Below the pieces are notes generated by a model, which worked only from the letters and a program-made list of their open reading frames with translations, was not told where the DNA came from and searched no databases. DNA of 64,000 nt, taken from Bimastos eiseni (Eukaryota; Annelida; Clitellata; Crassiclitellata; Lumbricidae). Positions 1 to 10,068 of this stretch are shown here, piece after piece. The position numbers and the translations under genes were made by a program. Location: NCBI GenBank assembly GCA_959347315.1, contig OY365814.1:2221661-2285660 (forward strand), read 5' to 3'. Within the stretch, counting starts at the first letter, position 1. Each line of letters begins with the position of its first letter.

Positions 1-1847
1 CAAACGTTACGCTATATCGAGGCTCGCATCCCACTTCGCACCATTACAGCCGGGTATCGGGGTACTAGGCGTATGCGAAGCCGCAGTCCACGCCACATGA
101 CGGTTTGCCAGTTCTATGGGTCTGTCTCAGGTGTTGGTGAAGCTAGACTTCGCTAATGCTTTCAACTCCCTGAGACGGGAGGTAATGCTTAAGACGGTAC
201 TCGACATCATACCTGAGCTGTACCCTTTTGTTCACCAGGCATACTCATCGCCCTCTGTCCTACAGTTTGGTAGCCTGCTTCTGTCGTGGCAGATGGGGCC
301 CCAGCAGGGAGATCCACTTGGCCAATTAGTGTTTAGCCTACCGTTGCAGCTCGTCCTCCACTCGCTTGAATACACATTCAAAGTGAGGTTTCTGGCCGAT
401 CTGACGCTCAGTGGAGAGGCGGAGGTGGTTGCACGTGACGTGCTTGTGATGTCTGGGCTCGGTTCACGGTTGGGTCTCAACCTTAACCCTACTAAATGCG
501 TGTTCTATGGATCAGAGGCCTCGGCCGAGTTGACGCCACCACTGTCCGGATACGCAAAAGTTGGAGCGGTCGCATTGGGCCTTTTGGGAAGCGTTGGATA
601 CCGCATTGGAGAGTCAGTGTAGCAGACACCGCCTAGCTCTGGAGAGAATGCGCGCTTTGCCATCACAGAATGCCTTAATTTTGTTGCGCTCGTCCTTCGG
701 CGCCGCAAAGTCGGCTACCTCCTCAGATGTTCCCCCTGCTATGGCCATCCCGTTCTCAAAATATTGGATGGAATACAGAGGTCCGGTCTCGAATCCATAG
801 TCAACTGCACCCTTAACGATCTGCAGTGGGTACAAACCTCACTCCCAATAAGGGACGGGTCGTTTCGCTGGCTTCTCTGCCTATTTGGCCTCAGCCGCAT
901 CGACCCTCGACCTGCAGTCCGCCATCCTGACTGAAGTGGGTGTGTCTATGGACGCCTTCAGGGGCGTCCTGGTGGAGGCATGGCACCATTTCCTATCCAA
1001 GATATTGCAACACGAACCAATAAAGCAAAGCATCTGGGACCGTCCACGTGTCGATGAGGATAAGGCTACGAACAGGCGCGGGACCGCTGGGCTTGTCGAG
1101 CATGCAAGACTGGATGCGGCATGCAGCCCCATTCTGCCAATTGGCTCACCGCTCTGCCCATTCCCGTGCGCTTTCGTCCTCGACAACGAGGCAGTTAGGG
1201 TGGCGGTAGGCCTGAGATTGGGCCTGGCCATATGTGGCCCTCATAGCTGCCAGTGCGGTGAGGTTGTGGGGCTAGAGGATCACCACGGATTTGTGTGTTA
1301 GAGGGCCCAGGGTCGCTCCTTGCGTCACCACAGTCAACGACATCCTCTGACGGGCCCTCCTCAAGGCCGAGATACCAAGCATAAAAGAGCCGGCCGGACT
1401 AAAAGTAAAAGGCCCGATGGTGCAACTCTGAATCTTTGGTCGGGCGGGAAATACCTAGCTTGGGACGCCACGATAGTACACACCTGTGCTGCCTCCTACA
1501 TAGCGCCCCAGACCGCTTCCGCGTCGGTGCAGGCGGCGGGCCGCAAGACCTTGAAGTATGCAAGGCTCCAGGCCACGCACATTTTCCAGCCAGTAGCCAT
1601 TGAGACCATGGGCCCGCTGAATCCCTCCGCTGCTGATTTTATTAACGCAATCGGGTCTCGCATCTCTGCCACTAGTGGCGATAGGCGCGAGGCTTCCTTT
1701 CTTTTCCATCGTTTATCCATCTGTATTCAACGCTATGATCTTGTGGCCTTCCAGGGCACCTTTCCCGAACCCCAGAAGACGAGGCCTGACCATCCGGACA
1801 ACGGCTTTAGCATAATAATAGTAATCTCTAAGTCCTTGGGGGAATGA
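1..1847 (+). pseudogene. Non-LTR retrotransposon reverse transcriptase with C-terminal endonuclease-like region, decayed
   Basis: The reading frame enters from the left edge and continues in at least three broken pieces (about 116-622, 561-800, 885-1301, 1320-1847). The first piece shows reverse-transcriptase palm features: VLVKLDFANAFNSL (motif A region) and a GPQQGDPLG turn. The catalytic YxDD box reads FLAD followed by LTLSG, so one of the two aspartates is replaced. The middle piece has a thumb-like stretch and a conserved DNEAVRVAVGLRLGL segment followed by a CxC-type pair. The last piece carries KRPDG followed about 20 residues later by WDATIV, which resembles the PD-(D/E)xK core of restriction-like endonucleases in site-specific non-LTR elements (inference). 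Frameshifts plus the active-site change mean it is dead. The TAA-rich tail directly downstream fits a non-LTR 3' end. The clade is not certain. Confidence 0.75.
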
Positions 1848-1926
1848 AGTACCTCAGGGAAAAATTAAAAAAAATATAATAGTAATAATAATAATATCAA
1901 TAATAATAATAATAAAAATAATAGTG

Positions 1927-1977
<51 letters not shown>

Positions 1978-2100
1978 GAGACGTAACCGTTCCAGATAAG
2001 TGGAGTTAACCCAATTATTCTGTCTCCAGACAATTATTGTTTCACCTGATTGATCAGAACCATACCTTGGGTAAAAAAAGATAAAATTAATAATAATAAT
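1848..2100 (+). repeat. (TAA)n microsatellite tail and flank
   Basis: After the last stop of the retrotransposon frame comes an A-rich stretch followed by an almost pure (TAA)n run to about 1976, with a short second TAA patch near 2086-2100. Simple-repeat tails of this kind are typical 3' ends of several non-LTR clades. It may therefore mark the 3' terminus of the element to its left. Confidence 0.7.
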
Positions 2101-2640
2101 CCGTGATTCAAACATAAAATAACAGCCAACATCGGACTGAAATTCGGTAAACGCACGCCCAGAGGCGTCTTGGACGTAGGGTAGGCCTATGTATACACTC
2201 TAAGCCCAATATGGCCAACTAATTAAAGACTAGGCCTACAGGGCGTCGGTCGATACCTGTAGTTTTTGTTGATTGACAGCGTTTTCTGATGAAGAGGTCG
2301 TACTTCGCAGAACTGCTCGTGTTGGTTACAACATTTGTGCTTAGAAGACAATCATCTTGGTTTTTCTGTGGAATCCGAGCGAAAGCGAATCCGGTGCAGT
2401 AGGCAGACGCGAGGCAGGCGGCCTTACAGCGCTCTACCGTGTCGATGTCGGCCTTGGGCTCTCCCAGCCTGGACGGCTCGAGTTCAGGGTATTGCGCGAA
2501 TTCGTCACTGCAGGCGGAAGCTGAGGAGGTGCAATAGAACTTTCAATAATACATCAGGTAGTTTTAAAGTATAGAAAAACAATGATAGACAGTGAAGCAG
2601 AAACGAAGTGCTTTAAACATTGATGTCTTTTGAAGTGAAA
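2101..2640. other. Unassigned non-coding stretch
   Basis: No recognisable protein domain, splice-flanked module or RNA gene was seen. The short open frames here (for example about 2335-2574, plus) have arginine-rich low-complexity translations and no family resemblance. Confidence 0.4.
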
Positions 2641-2682
2641 CTCGAGAGGAGTCCCTCATTGTTTATAAACTCGCGTAATCCA

Positions 2683-2756
2683 TCATTGTGGAGAAATGGA
2701 TAACACGTACATTTGGGAGCAGAGCTGAGGAACTGAGTTCGAGACCCGTATCCCTC
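2683..2756 (+). other. tRNA-derived sequence (degenerate, SINE-head-like)
   Basis: The segment contains TGGAGAAATGGATAACACG, which resembles a tRNA D-arm/A box (tRNA-Arg-like), and about 35 bases later GAGTTCGAGACCCG, a good B box (GTTCGANNC). The anticodon and acceptor stems do not pair well, so this is not a functional tRNA gene. A tRNA-derived SINE head or tRNA pseudogene fits best. Confidence 0.35.
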
Positions 2757-2942
2757 ATAAGGCTGACTAAATCTTCTTTCGCTAGGCGGCGGCGTTTGTT
2801 AAAAACGAGATGTATAGCGTAATAGGCGCCCTGCGTGGCTGCCGACGGTTTAATTCGACTCATGAAAACTTCCCATCGTTCGCTCATACTCTGTTTGTAA
2901 TAATGTTGCGATTTCTCAGTTTGCAAATGAACGAAAATTTAT

Positions 2943-2944
2943 CA

Positions 2945-2975
<31 letters not shown>

Positions 2976-3018
2976 CGTCGTCATCATCAAACCCATTATC
3001 ATCAACATCATCATCAGT
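2943..3018. repeat. (ATC)n-type microsatellite
   Basis: An imperfect trinucleotide array of TCATCG/TCATCA units. Open frames across it on both strands translate to poly-Ser or poly-Asp and are not genes. Confidence 0.85.
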
Positions 3019-3215
3019 TCCTGACGTTAGCCATTTGAGACGGCAATGATTTACGATCAAATTGCACCAATTCTCCACGGCTAATTTGTCAAGTCCAAAT
3101 CAGTGTCACTACAAGTTTTGTGGCGTTCGCCTTAAGTCAAATAATGAAATATAATAATTAAATTTAATTAAATACTTGTATAAAATAAGAGCAATACTCG
3201 GTAGGGGAAACGTAC

Positions 3216-3440
3216 TCTTGCACACTAGTTCGTATCGTATGCAGCAAGTGCTCCAGTGTCGGGTGACATTCGCTTCGGCAACGTGCAGGTGGCAACTGGA
3301 ATCCTGAGTTCCCCAATCGACCGCTAAGCATTTCGGATACGCCTTCAAGCATCTGTCGACGCACCCTTTCATTGTCATGATGCCGCTGCCTTGTGCTTCA
3401 TTGACGTGGGAATATATCAGTTCGTGGAAGAACGGGCAGA
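3216..3440 (-). CDS. PAN/apple-like cysteine-rich module, internal exon
   Basis: A 225-bp exon. On the minus strand an acceptor (…TCTGCAG) ends just before 3440 and a donor (A|GTACGT) follows 3216. Both ends are phase 1, so the exon is symmetric. It encodes about 74 residues: a leading Cys, then CVDRCLKAYPKCLAVDW, a CHLH segment and a terminal CCIRYELVC. The exon at 38427-38651 has the same length, phase and cysteine pattern (C..RC.kAYP.C.AVD … CC..YEL.C), so the two are homologous modules. PAN/apple modules are disulphide-bonded extracellular binding domains. The fold assignment is inferred from cysteine spacing and the HY/YEL ending. The flanking exons of this transcript to the left are not visible. 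Confidence 0.65.
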
Positions 3441-3559
3441 CTGCAGACGAAACGTAAAGGATGAGGTTTAAAACTTTATTCACGAACTTCAACTTTAAGT
3501 GCCGTCTGCGAGATTAATGTTGTTGTATTTATGGAGTTATTGTGGTTGATGATGCACGA

Positions 3560-3791
3560 GTGATTTTGTATGGATGTAAGTAAGTATGCCTGTATGTATG
3601 TATCTATGTATGTCTGAGTGTATATATGTATGTATGTATATATATATATATGTAAGTATGTATGTATGACTGAGTTTATGTATATACATATATATGTATG
3701 TATGTATGACTGATTGTGTATATATTATGCATGTATTAATGCATTTATGTATGTATGTATGTATGTAAGCATGTATGTATGTCGGAGTGTA

Positions 3792-3823
<32 letters not shown>

Positions 3824-3920
3824 AGTATGTATGTATGTATGTCTGTATATATATAAGTATTATATATGTATACACATATATATATATGTATATATATACA
3901 TGTATATACATATATATGTG
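3560..3920. repeat. (TATG)n / (TA)n microsatellite
   Basis: A long array of TATG/TGTA units with TA-rich interruptions. Minus-strand open frames across it translate to Tyr/Ile/His/Thr repeats and are artefacts. Confidence 0.9.
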
Positions 3921-4344
3921 TAGCTGTGCGTTTACATAAACTGCCGACAAAACCTCTCATTGCATTGGTCCAACCTTTATACTAGAGCATGCCAGCCTCT
4001 CATATGCAAACACTGCTGCTTTTTTGCTTATTAGTTACATCGTTGGGCAGTGAATTTAGAAGCCTTTTACCGACCAACTCGAAATATCCACTGTTAAGAT
4101 TACACCGAGAGCAAATTAACATTCGTTCCCTACTCAGCTTCTAGACTGAGAATTACCAACCGTAATAATATTATGTTGGAGACAAATGAATAAATATAGC
4201 TACCGTTGAGATGTTCCTTTGACAGTTCTTTCAATATGTTATGAGCTGAAAATATATTTAAAAGCAGAAAATTAATAGGACTTGAAAAGAAGACATGATT
4301 CACACTGTAGACTGTGCACTCTGATCATATGAATGCCATTCATT
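3921..4344. other. Unassigned non-coding spacer
   Basis: AT-rich unique-looking sequence between two TATG arrays. No domain, exon or repeat family was recognised in it. Confidence 0.4.
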
Positions 4345-4675
4345 CATTCGACAATTTATATAGCGCCCCTTCAAGGAAAGTACTCATGCATGTATGTATG
4401 TATGCATGTCTGAGCATATATATACATGTATGTATGTATATATGCATATATGTATGTCTATATGTGTGTATTTATGTATGTATGTATGTATGTATGTATG
4501 TCTGATATATATATATATATCTATATACACATATATATATATATGTATGTATGTATATATGTATGTATGTATGCATGTATGTCTGAGCATATATATATAT
4601 GTATGTTTGTATGTATGTATGTATTTATGTATGTATTTCTGAGTGCATATATATATATATATGTATGTATATGTT
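4345..4675. repeat. Dispersed-repeat end (TATATAGCGCCCC family) running into a (TATG)n array
   Basis: At 4345-4385 a short segment ATTCATTC…TTTATATAGCGCCCCTTC matches the end of a repeat family seen again near 24335, 24716 and 41730. It passes directly into a TATG/TATA array with a longer-period interruption (TCTGAGCATATATA) that lasts to about 4675. Tyr/Cys/Met-rich open frames here are spurious. Confidence 0.7.
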
Positions 4676-4741
4676 GTTAGGTGCGGTTGCATCGACTATG
4701 AGCTCTGGGACCATGCTAGCGCAGGTGCGTTGGTCGTAGAC

Positions 4742-4961
4742 TCGTAGGACATGGGTTATGGTTTGGTGAGAAACCAAAGAGGGGCCTACAAGGTGTGCTG
4801 AGGTGCACAAGGAGAGTGCACGTAGAGGAGGTAAACTGCTGTATATTTTCTTGCTGTCGTAGGACATTGGTCAAGGTGCAGCGATGAACCAAAGAGAGGC
4901 TTACGATGTGCACTGAGGTGTACATGGAGAATGCACTTAAGGTGATCTGCTGTATATAAGG
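4742..4961 (+). repeat. Direct duplication in U3 (about 104 bp, period 116)
   Basis: Two diverged direct copies, about 4742-4845 and 4858-4961, each start CGTAGGACAT and end CTGCTGTATA. Duplicated U3 blocks upstream of a TATA box are common enhancer-like structures in LTRs. Confidence 0.65.
4952..4959 (+). promoter_or_regulatory. TATA box of the LTR
   Basis: GTATATAA follows the second U3 duplicate. It lies about 370 bases before the inferred LTR end, in the expected position for a U3/R boundary promoter. Confidence 0.45.
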
Positions 4962-5335
4962 CTGTGCAGAGAGTTTCTGGGAGTGTTGGATCAGATAGCT
5001 AAGGGGTGACGTCGCGTAGCAGGCTCGTTGCTGTTTCAGGTAGCTACGTCGTAGTTAAGGCTGACCAACATCTCCAGTTGTTAAACAGACTAAGTGTCTA
5101 CGCTTGACTCTAGTATTTCCGCTTCTCGGCCGAGTCTAGGACCGCCGTCTGAGTTGTCTTCTGTTGAGTGCTGTTGGTAGTGCGACCCTTCCGTTGGAAG
5201 AGGAGTCTGTCAACGTGCTTCCGCACTTCGGTTTCTACGAACGTTTGTATAGGTTGTGTCTTTGTTATAGCGAAAGAAAATAGTTTACTCACTATCTGTC
5301 TTATTTCTAGTAGCTATAAAGCGCATCTTAACATT

Positions 5336-5353
5336 TGGGGTCTATCGTCGGGT
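5336..5353 (+). other. Primer-binding-site-like sequence
   Basis: TGGGGTCTATCGTCGGGT lies two bases after the inferred LTR end and starts with TGG, as tRNA 3'-CCA-primed sites do. The cognate tRNA was not determined. The 5354-5780 leader holds no visible gene. Confidence 0.4.
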
Positions 5354-5804
5354 CGAAATTTTTGCGGTTATCCATTAAAGTGAGAAATTGTGGGTTTCTA
5401 GAATTAAAGTAGACTTGGGCTAAGCGAGAATTACGAGCACTCCTTCGCGATAAGGATTTTGTAGCTTCGTGGCAGTGGTTGAAATTAGTTGACCGTGCGA
5501 AATTTGTTCACTTAGTAGCGTAATTAGGATATTGCGACTATTTTTGACAAAGTGACTCTAAAGCAGTATAACTGTCCACTGTTCTCGGAAACCATTGTTA
5601 AAGTGATAGATGTCATATTTACTCACGAGTAACAAGAAGTGACCAGAACATAACAAGTGGAATTTGTTACAAACGAGTTGTATTTCGTCAAATGTAATTC
5701 AGCCTAAAAACTGAAGTTTCAATTTGTTAAAATGGAAACTCCGGTTGCGCGAAGTCGTTGACTGTGGAGAACATTTTTGACTTGAGTGCAGAAGATTTGA
5801 AACA

Positions 5805-6636
5805 GAGGAGTTGGAAAAAGTGGGCCAGGATACTCGTGGCTTAAGCAAGGCTCAAAGGCAAAAGGCTTTAATGAAGTTTGTTTCGCCTTCGAAAGCGCTA
5901 AAAGAGAATTGGCGCATTAAGTCTAAAGCTATGGAATTAAGAGCCATGAAGGAAGCAGAAGAAGCCGATAGGCAAATGAAACGTGAGGAGGCAGAACGAA
6001 TGCTGAAAAAGGAGGAAGCAGACAAAGAGTTTGAGATTCTAAAACTTAAATTACAGGTAGAAGCAAGACAAATTGAATTAGAAGCAAGTGAGAGGAAAGA
6101 AAAGAAGGAACTGGAAGCGAATGAGATGAGAATTAGGTTGCAAATGGAGTCGGATGAACGTAACGCTAGAATTGCGTTAGAGGAAGCGAAGTTGACAGCC
6201 GAGGCTGATGAAAGAGAACGAGTCAGACAGTATGACTTAAAAATGAAGAGATTAGAGGGACACAATGGCAATTATTCGGACTCGGGTGACGGGTTTCGTA
6301 TTGCGTCAGCGGTTAAGTTTGTACCTAAATTTGATGATGTGGACATAAACCACTACATCTTGACTTTTGAGAAAGCAATGAAAATTTCATAAGTTAATTA
6401 AAGCGAAATGGACGGCGTTAATCCATACTCAGCTGACGGGAAAAGCTCAAAAGGTTTTTGTCGAGCTGAGTACGGAACAATGTCAGGACTATGATGCGCT
6501 GAAGTAAGCGTTGCTATTAGCATATTCTAGAGTTACTGAATTTTACCGGAAACGTTTCCGCACTTTGTCCAAAAGAAATGCAGAGACTTACTCGAATTTC
6601 GCGTTTCGATTAACCCTTCGGTTTAAACGTTGGTTA
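5805..6636 (+). pseudogene. gag: gag of the Gmr1-like element, 5' part
   Basis: The open frame to 6392 encodes a highly charged coiled coil (Glu/Lys/Arg-rich, about residues 20-150) followed by a KFVPKFDD…FEKAM segment typical of the start of the SCAN-related gag region. A frameshift near 6392 moves the reading to another frame, and an in-frame TAA lies near 6507. Similarity then runs up to the insertion point at 6636. No good ATG was found, and the frame opens at a TTG around 5811. Gag would form the retrotransposon particle. The rest resumes at 22416 beyond the Polinton. Confidence 0.65.
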
Positions 6637-6642
6637 GAGGGA
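6637..6642. repeat. Left target-site duplication of the Polinton (GAGGGA)
   Basis: GAGGGA immediately precedes the element's first base and is repeated exactly at 22410-22415. Six base pairs is the established Polinton/Maverick duplication size. Confidence 0.9.
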
Positions 6643-6930
6643 AGTAGCAGAGAGTGTAGCAAGCGAGGCCAAAACACCTAATCCTAGGTTAGAACCACCC
6701 TCCTAACAGGTTAAAAACTATTTTTATCCTATAGCCAAGGATAAAAATCACCGAAACCAACATCAACTTAACTCAAGGATAAAACCAACATCAACCAATA
6801 ACAAGTAAAAAACGCCAGGAACTTTCCAAAAGTTTCGACCTAGCGTGCACAAACCTATAAGCATGGTTAAAACACCTAACCTATTGGTCAAAAATCACGG
6901 GGAGTTCACAACAGTATCGACGACTCATCA
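6643..6930 (+). repeat. Left terminal inverted repeat of the Polinton
   Basis: It matches the reverse complement of 22113-22409 with scattered substitutions and small indels. It contains an internal inverted repeat around ACGCCAGGAACTTT … CCTAGCGT that could form a hairpin. Similarity fades after GACGACTCATCA near 6930. Confidence 0.9.
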
Positions 6931-7835
6931 GTTTCCATAATGTGCCAAAAGGGAAAAAATATTTTAATATCAAGCTAGTATCAAATAAGACCTAGGCTTT
7001 GGTTAAAACATCCATATACAGGTTATATGAATAATCAAAAAATGAACCATGAACGCACCTTGTAAAATGTAATCCATGTACTATCTCTCACAACCAATAT
7101 CATGTGATGGGAACATACAAACAGCCTTGACGTATGAAAACGATAGAACAATGAACCTCTGTTTTAACGGAGGAGAGGCCGGCACTAATTGAACACATCC
7201 GTCTTAATGTCTCTCCATCCGTCTCTATCCATTCTCCCTTCATTCTGTCTGTCTGGCAGGGCCTATCCATTCTCCCTTCATTCTGTCTGTCTGGCAGGGC
7301 CTATCCATTCTCCCTTCTTTCTGTCTCTATCAGTCTATCTATCATGACAAACTATTAACAACCATTCAATGTTATACATCACCATCATCATCATGGACCT
7401 GATTGTCGTCGTCATCATCATCATCATCATTGTCGTTGTCATAACATGCACGCCAGTTCATGCATAGCTGGATAGCACATAGCACATCTAGCGTCAATTA
7501 AAACAGCCGCTGCTAGCGTGTTACTGCATCGTCGCAGTCAATAAGTCGGGCTATGTATGAAATTTTGAAGCTCATCCCTCATATTCGCGGTCTGAGAGGA
7601 GAATTTGATCACAATGCACCCGAAAAAGTAAATGTGTGACGATCTAACTCCCGGTCACACCTAATTATTATATAGTCCTAGCTGACGTCACGAATTATCT
7701 AAATAATGATATCGCTTGTTTAACGCCAACGCAGGTCGACTCATCGTCACGAGATGGAACAACGTAGGCCGTAGGAGGAAGAATTATGACGCAAGTCTGG
7801 CACGGAAATCCCAACACTTTCATTATTACTCATCA
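6931..7835. other. Polinton left subterminal non-coding region
   Basis: No gene recognised. It contains a 38-bp tandem repeat (7226-7325, about 2.5 copies, unit beginning TATCCATTCTCCC and ending GGCAGGGCC) and a short ATC/GTC microsatellite near 7380-7440. The 3' end of the minus-strand integrase frame lies at 7836. Confidence 0.6.
7226..7325. repeat. 38-bp direct tandem repeat
   Basis: Two full and one partial copy (7226-7263, 7264-7301, 7302-about 7325) of a pyrimidine-rich unit. The first two copies are identical over the unit. Confidence 0.85.
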
Positions 7836-8681
7836 TCACATGATTACCAAATCTTCATTATCTACCCACGAATTATGTGATTCAGGATAACCAAGCCTTT
7901 TCACTAAAGATTTCTTTCCACGTTTCCTGATAATCTTTTCTATTCTAAATATTTCTTGAGTTGTCTTCTGTAGCTCCTGTTCATAAAACGAACCCTGTAT
8001 TTCCTCTCCGTTATAATCAGTAATCTTATAAGTTGGAGGATCCGTGTATTGAATATGAGATACTGTAGAAATCTTTTCCGTCCATCTAGGCGTGTATCCC
8101 TTTTCAAATACATTCTTTTTCTTAGTTATTCTAACTTTATCACCGATTGAAAACCTAGGCATAATAGGCTCTAATACCTCTTCACCGTATAAATTCATAA
8201 ATACAGTCTTTTCATCCACTTTCATACTAGCCTTAGCGGGCGTCGTTTTAATGGAAGAATGTCTTGTTTCATTATAATTACTAACCATTTCATCCAACAC
8301 ATTAATATATCTTCTAGTTGAATTAGCTGTAAAGTACTTAAACATTTTCTCCCTCATTGTTCTTTTCCATCTCTCGATGACGCAAGATGTTTCTTCATTC
8401 TCAGTGGAGTACAACTCAACCAAATTCTTCACGTCTTTATTATAGAATTCTTTTCCTTTATCAACCCATAATTTAACAGGCTTTCCGCCGCTCTCGAGTG
8501 TCTTCACAAAGCCACTAGCTGTAGATTTCCCACTCTTATCATTCAATGGCACGATCCAGCCGTACTTGGAACACACATCTATAACGGTTAACGGGTATTT
8601 CACACTATCATTATCTTTAGCGAAGGCATGCCTATCGACTAAATCAGCAGCCCATATCTCATCTATCCCACTAACGTGCAC
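7836..8681 (-). pseudogene. Polinton integrase (rve/DDE) with C-terminal chromodomain, 3' part of a fused gene
   Basis: The retroviral-type integrase core is clear: first catalytic Asp in WAADLVD (about residue 14 of this frame), second in VDKGKEF (about 74), Glu in VIERWKR (about 103). The C-terminus has an SH3-like stretch and RLGYPESHNSWVDNEDL, a chromodomain signature. The enzyme would join element ends to host DNA. The frame opens at GTG directly against the frame encoding the phospholipase-like region and overlaps it by 19 bases. In Polinton relatives the two are read as one protein, so a 1-nt frameshift near 8690 is the likely break. The DDE core itself is uninterrupted. Confidence 0.88.
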
Positions 8682-9067
8682 CTTCCTTTTCTAAAATGCC
8701 TTACTGCAGGTTTATGTAATTCATCTGCAAGCTCGTCGGTCCATTTCAGATCGGGTTGTAATTTTAAGCCTTTTTTTAAACCTAACCCGAAACTTGCTTT
8801 AGTAGATAATATAGGTTTGAGTATAGCCCTCTCTATACGTTCCCGTGAGCTAGGATTAGGAATATTATTCAAATCATTAATCATTGCTCTATCGGCGACA
8901 TTCCTAGAAGCCGTATCAGAGTGCTGGTTGTAAGCTAAATCTTGATAATATGCAGCGTTATCGACTCTATCAACGGGTTTAGACCAATCTTTTGGAGTTC
9001 CATCGGGATTCAATCTCAAATCTAGTTTAGTTCCTGGTCCTGTAAACTGATGTCCTGGTAAATGCAT
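8663..9067 (-). pseudogene. Phospholipase-A2-like (parvovirus VP1-unique-type) domain, middle part of the fused gene
   Basis: The frame contains GPGT (residues 10-13), resembling the PLA2 calcium-binding loop, then DNAAYYQDLAY (36-46), matching the PLA2 helix whose catalytic pair is normally His-Asp. Here the pair is Gln42-Asp43. The codon is CAA, one third-position change from a His codon. Downstream come a DRAMINDL segment and a linker into integrase. Such domains occur in parvovirus capsid proteins and in Polinton-type elements. Activity is doubtful because the histidine is missing. The ATG at 9067 is probably internal: conserved-looking sequence continues upstream in the same frame (about 9068-9127) toward a zinc ribbon. 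Confidence 0.7.
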
Positions 9068-9127
9068 CTCTCCTGGAAATTTAGCCCATGGTAACTTAAT
9101 ACCGCTTGTAACCGAATTTAGAGACCA

Positions 9128-9279
9128 ACTAGATCACCACCTTGTGATGCTTTCACGAATTGAGTGTTTATTTTTCCACAAACATCGCACCCTCTAAGCA
9201 TCGACCTTCCATTCTTCGTTATAACAGTCTGTACATTTTTAGTTTCAGTATTAGTTTTACACTCTACGCAGAAGCCAAA
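9128..9279 (-). pseudogene. Zinc-ribbon N-terminus (DUF5679-like) of the fused integrase gene
   Basis: On the minus strand 9273-9128 reads two CxxC knuckles (CVEC … CDVC) separated by a TKNGRSMLRG-type stretch, ending QGGDLVG before a stop. Polinton proteins with this short zinc ribbon usually have the pattern CxxCK…KNGRP…CxxCG. A frameshift near 9128 then leads into the frame of the PLA2-like region. No in-frame ATG precedes the ribbon, so the original start is lost or altered. The region is antisense to the upstream end of the ATPase frame. Confidence 0.55.
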
Positions 9280-9282
9280 AAT

Positions 9283-10045
9283 TTATCGTGGTACGGCGTG
9301 TTATCTAATAGATTCAATAATCCTCTTTTACCTAAAAGTATACGAAGGTTAATCGTAGGAAAGTCTGGTTGTGGTAAGACGACTTTATTGTTGAACCTAC
9401 TTCTAAGACCCGGATGGTTAGATTACGACAATCTGCAAGTATTCGGTAGGTCTCTCTTTCAACCAGAGTATGAAATACTAAAAAAAGCATTTGAAGAAAA
9501 ACTACCTAAAGAATCCATAATCGGATTATTCGATTGCCAAGACGAGATCATGAGACAAAATCTTTCACCAGCATTTGTAGTTGAGGCAATGGCTAGAGAA
9601 TTGGTTGAAAAATCAGACATTTCTTCTAAGTTCTTTGAATCATCAGAAGATGTGCCAGATCCGAGAGACTTGAACCGTGACAAGAAGAACCTGATGATTT
9701 TCGACGACTTACAGTTAGAAAAGCAGAATAAATGCGAGACTTATTACGTCCGAGGAAGACACAGCAACGCCGACTGTTTCTATCTAGCACAAAATTATTT
9801 CAAACTACCGAGACAGACAATCAGAGAAAATGCTAACTTCTATCTGCCTGTTTCCTCAAGACCAGAAAAACATTTATCACATTTACCGCGATCACGTAAG
9901 TACAGACATGCCTAAGGAGGAGTTTAGAAAACTATGAGAAACAGCCTGGGAGCAGCGTCATGGATTTGCAGTGATAGACCAGACTAGTAATAAAAATAAC
10001 GGCAAGTATAGATGCGGCTTCGATGAATTCTACATTTCATTATAA
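9283..10045 (+). pseudogene. Polinton DNA-packaging ATPase (FtsK/HerA superfamily)
   Basis: Walker A GKSGCGKT lies at about 9358-9381 and a Walker B LMIFDDL at about 9690-9710, followed by a QNYFKLPRQTIRENANFY region typical of viral packaging ATPases. The open frame begins at a non-ATG codon at 9160, but 9160-9280 is antisense to the zinc ribbon, so the gene proper starts near 9283 without a clear ATG. A frameshift near 9850 and an in-frame TGA near 9937 break the C-terminus, whose similarity ends with a TAA at 10045. In a virion-forming relative it would translocate DNA into capsids. Confidence 0.8.
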
Positions 10046-10068
10046 ATAAATCTTTTGCTAATTTAAAG

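Larger units (their letters stand above)
4672..5333 (+). repeat. 5' LTR of Gmr1-like retrotransposon (inferred)
   Basis: The segment starts TGTTGTTAGG and ends …CTTAACA. It is followed after two bases by TGGGGTCTATCGTCGGGT, which resembles a retroelement primer-binding site. It contains a U3-type direct duplication and a TATA box. No 3' LTR survives within this window for comparison, so the limits are inferred from TG…CA ends and context. Confidence 0.5.

Noticed and set aside
2335..2574. Arg-rich 79-codon frame
   Set aside because: No family resemblance, and basic low-complexity composition.
2663..2926. 87-codon minus-strand frame
   Set aside because: It overlaps the tRNA-derived sequence and shows no domain.
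3537..3960. Open frames rich in Tyr, Ile, His and Thr on the minus strand
   Set aside because: They are translations of the (TATG)n array.
4384..4692. Cys/Met/Tyr-rich open frames on both strands
   Set aside because: Microsatellite artefacts, with no domain or splice context.
7226..7325. CRISPR-like array
   Set aside because: Direct tandem units without unique spacers, in an animal genome.
9160..9282. N-terminal 40 residues of the open frame containing the ATPase
   Set aside because: This stretch is antisense to the zinc ribbon and starts at a non-ATG codon, so it is probably not part of the ATPase.
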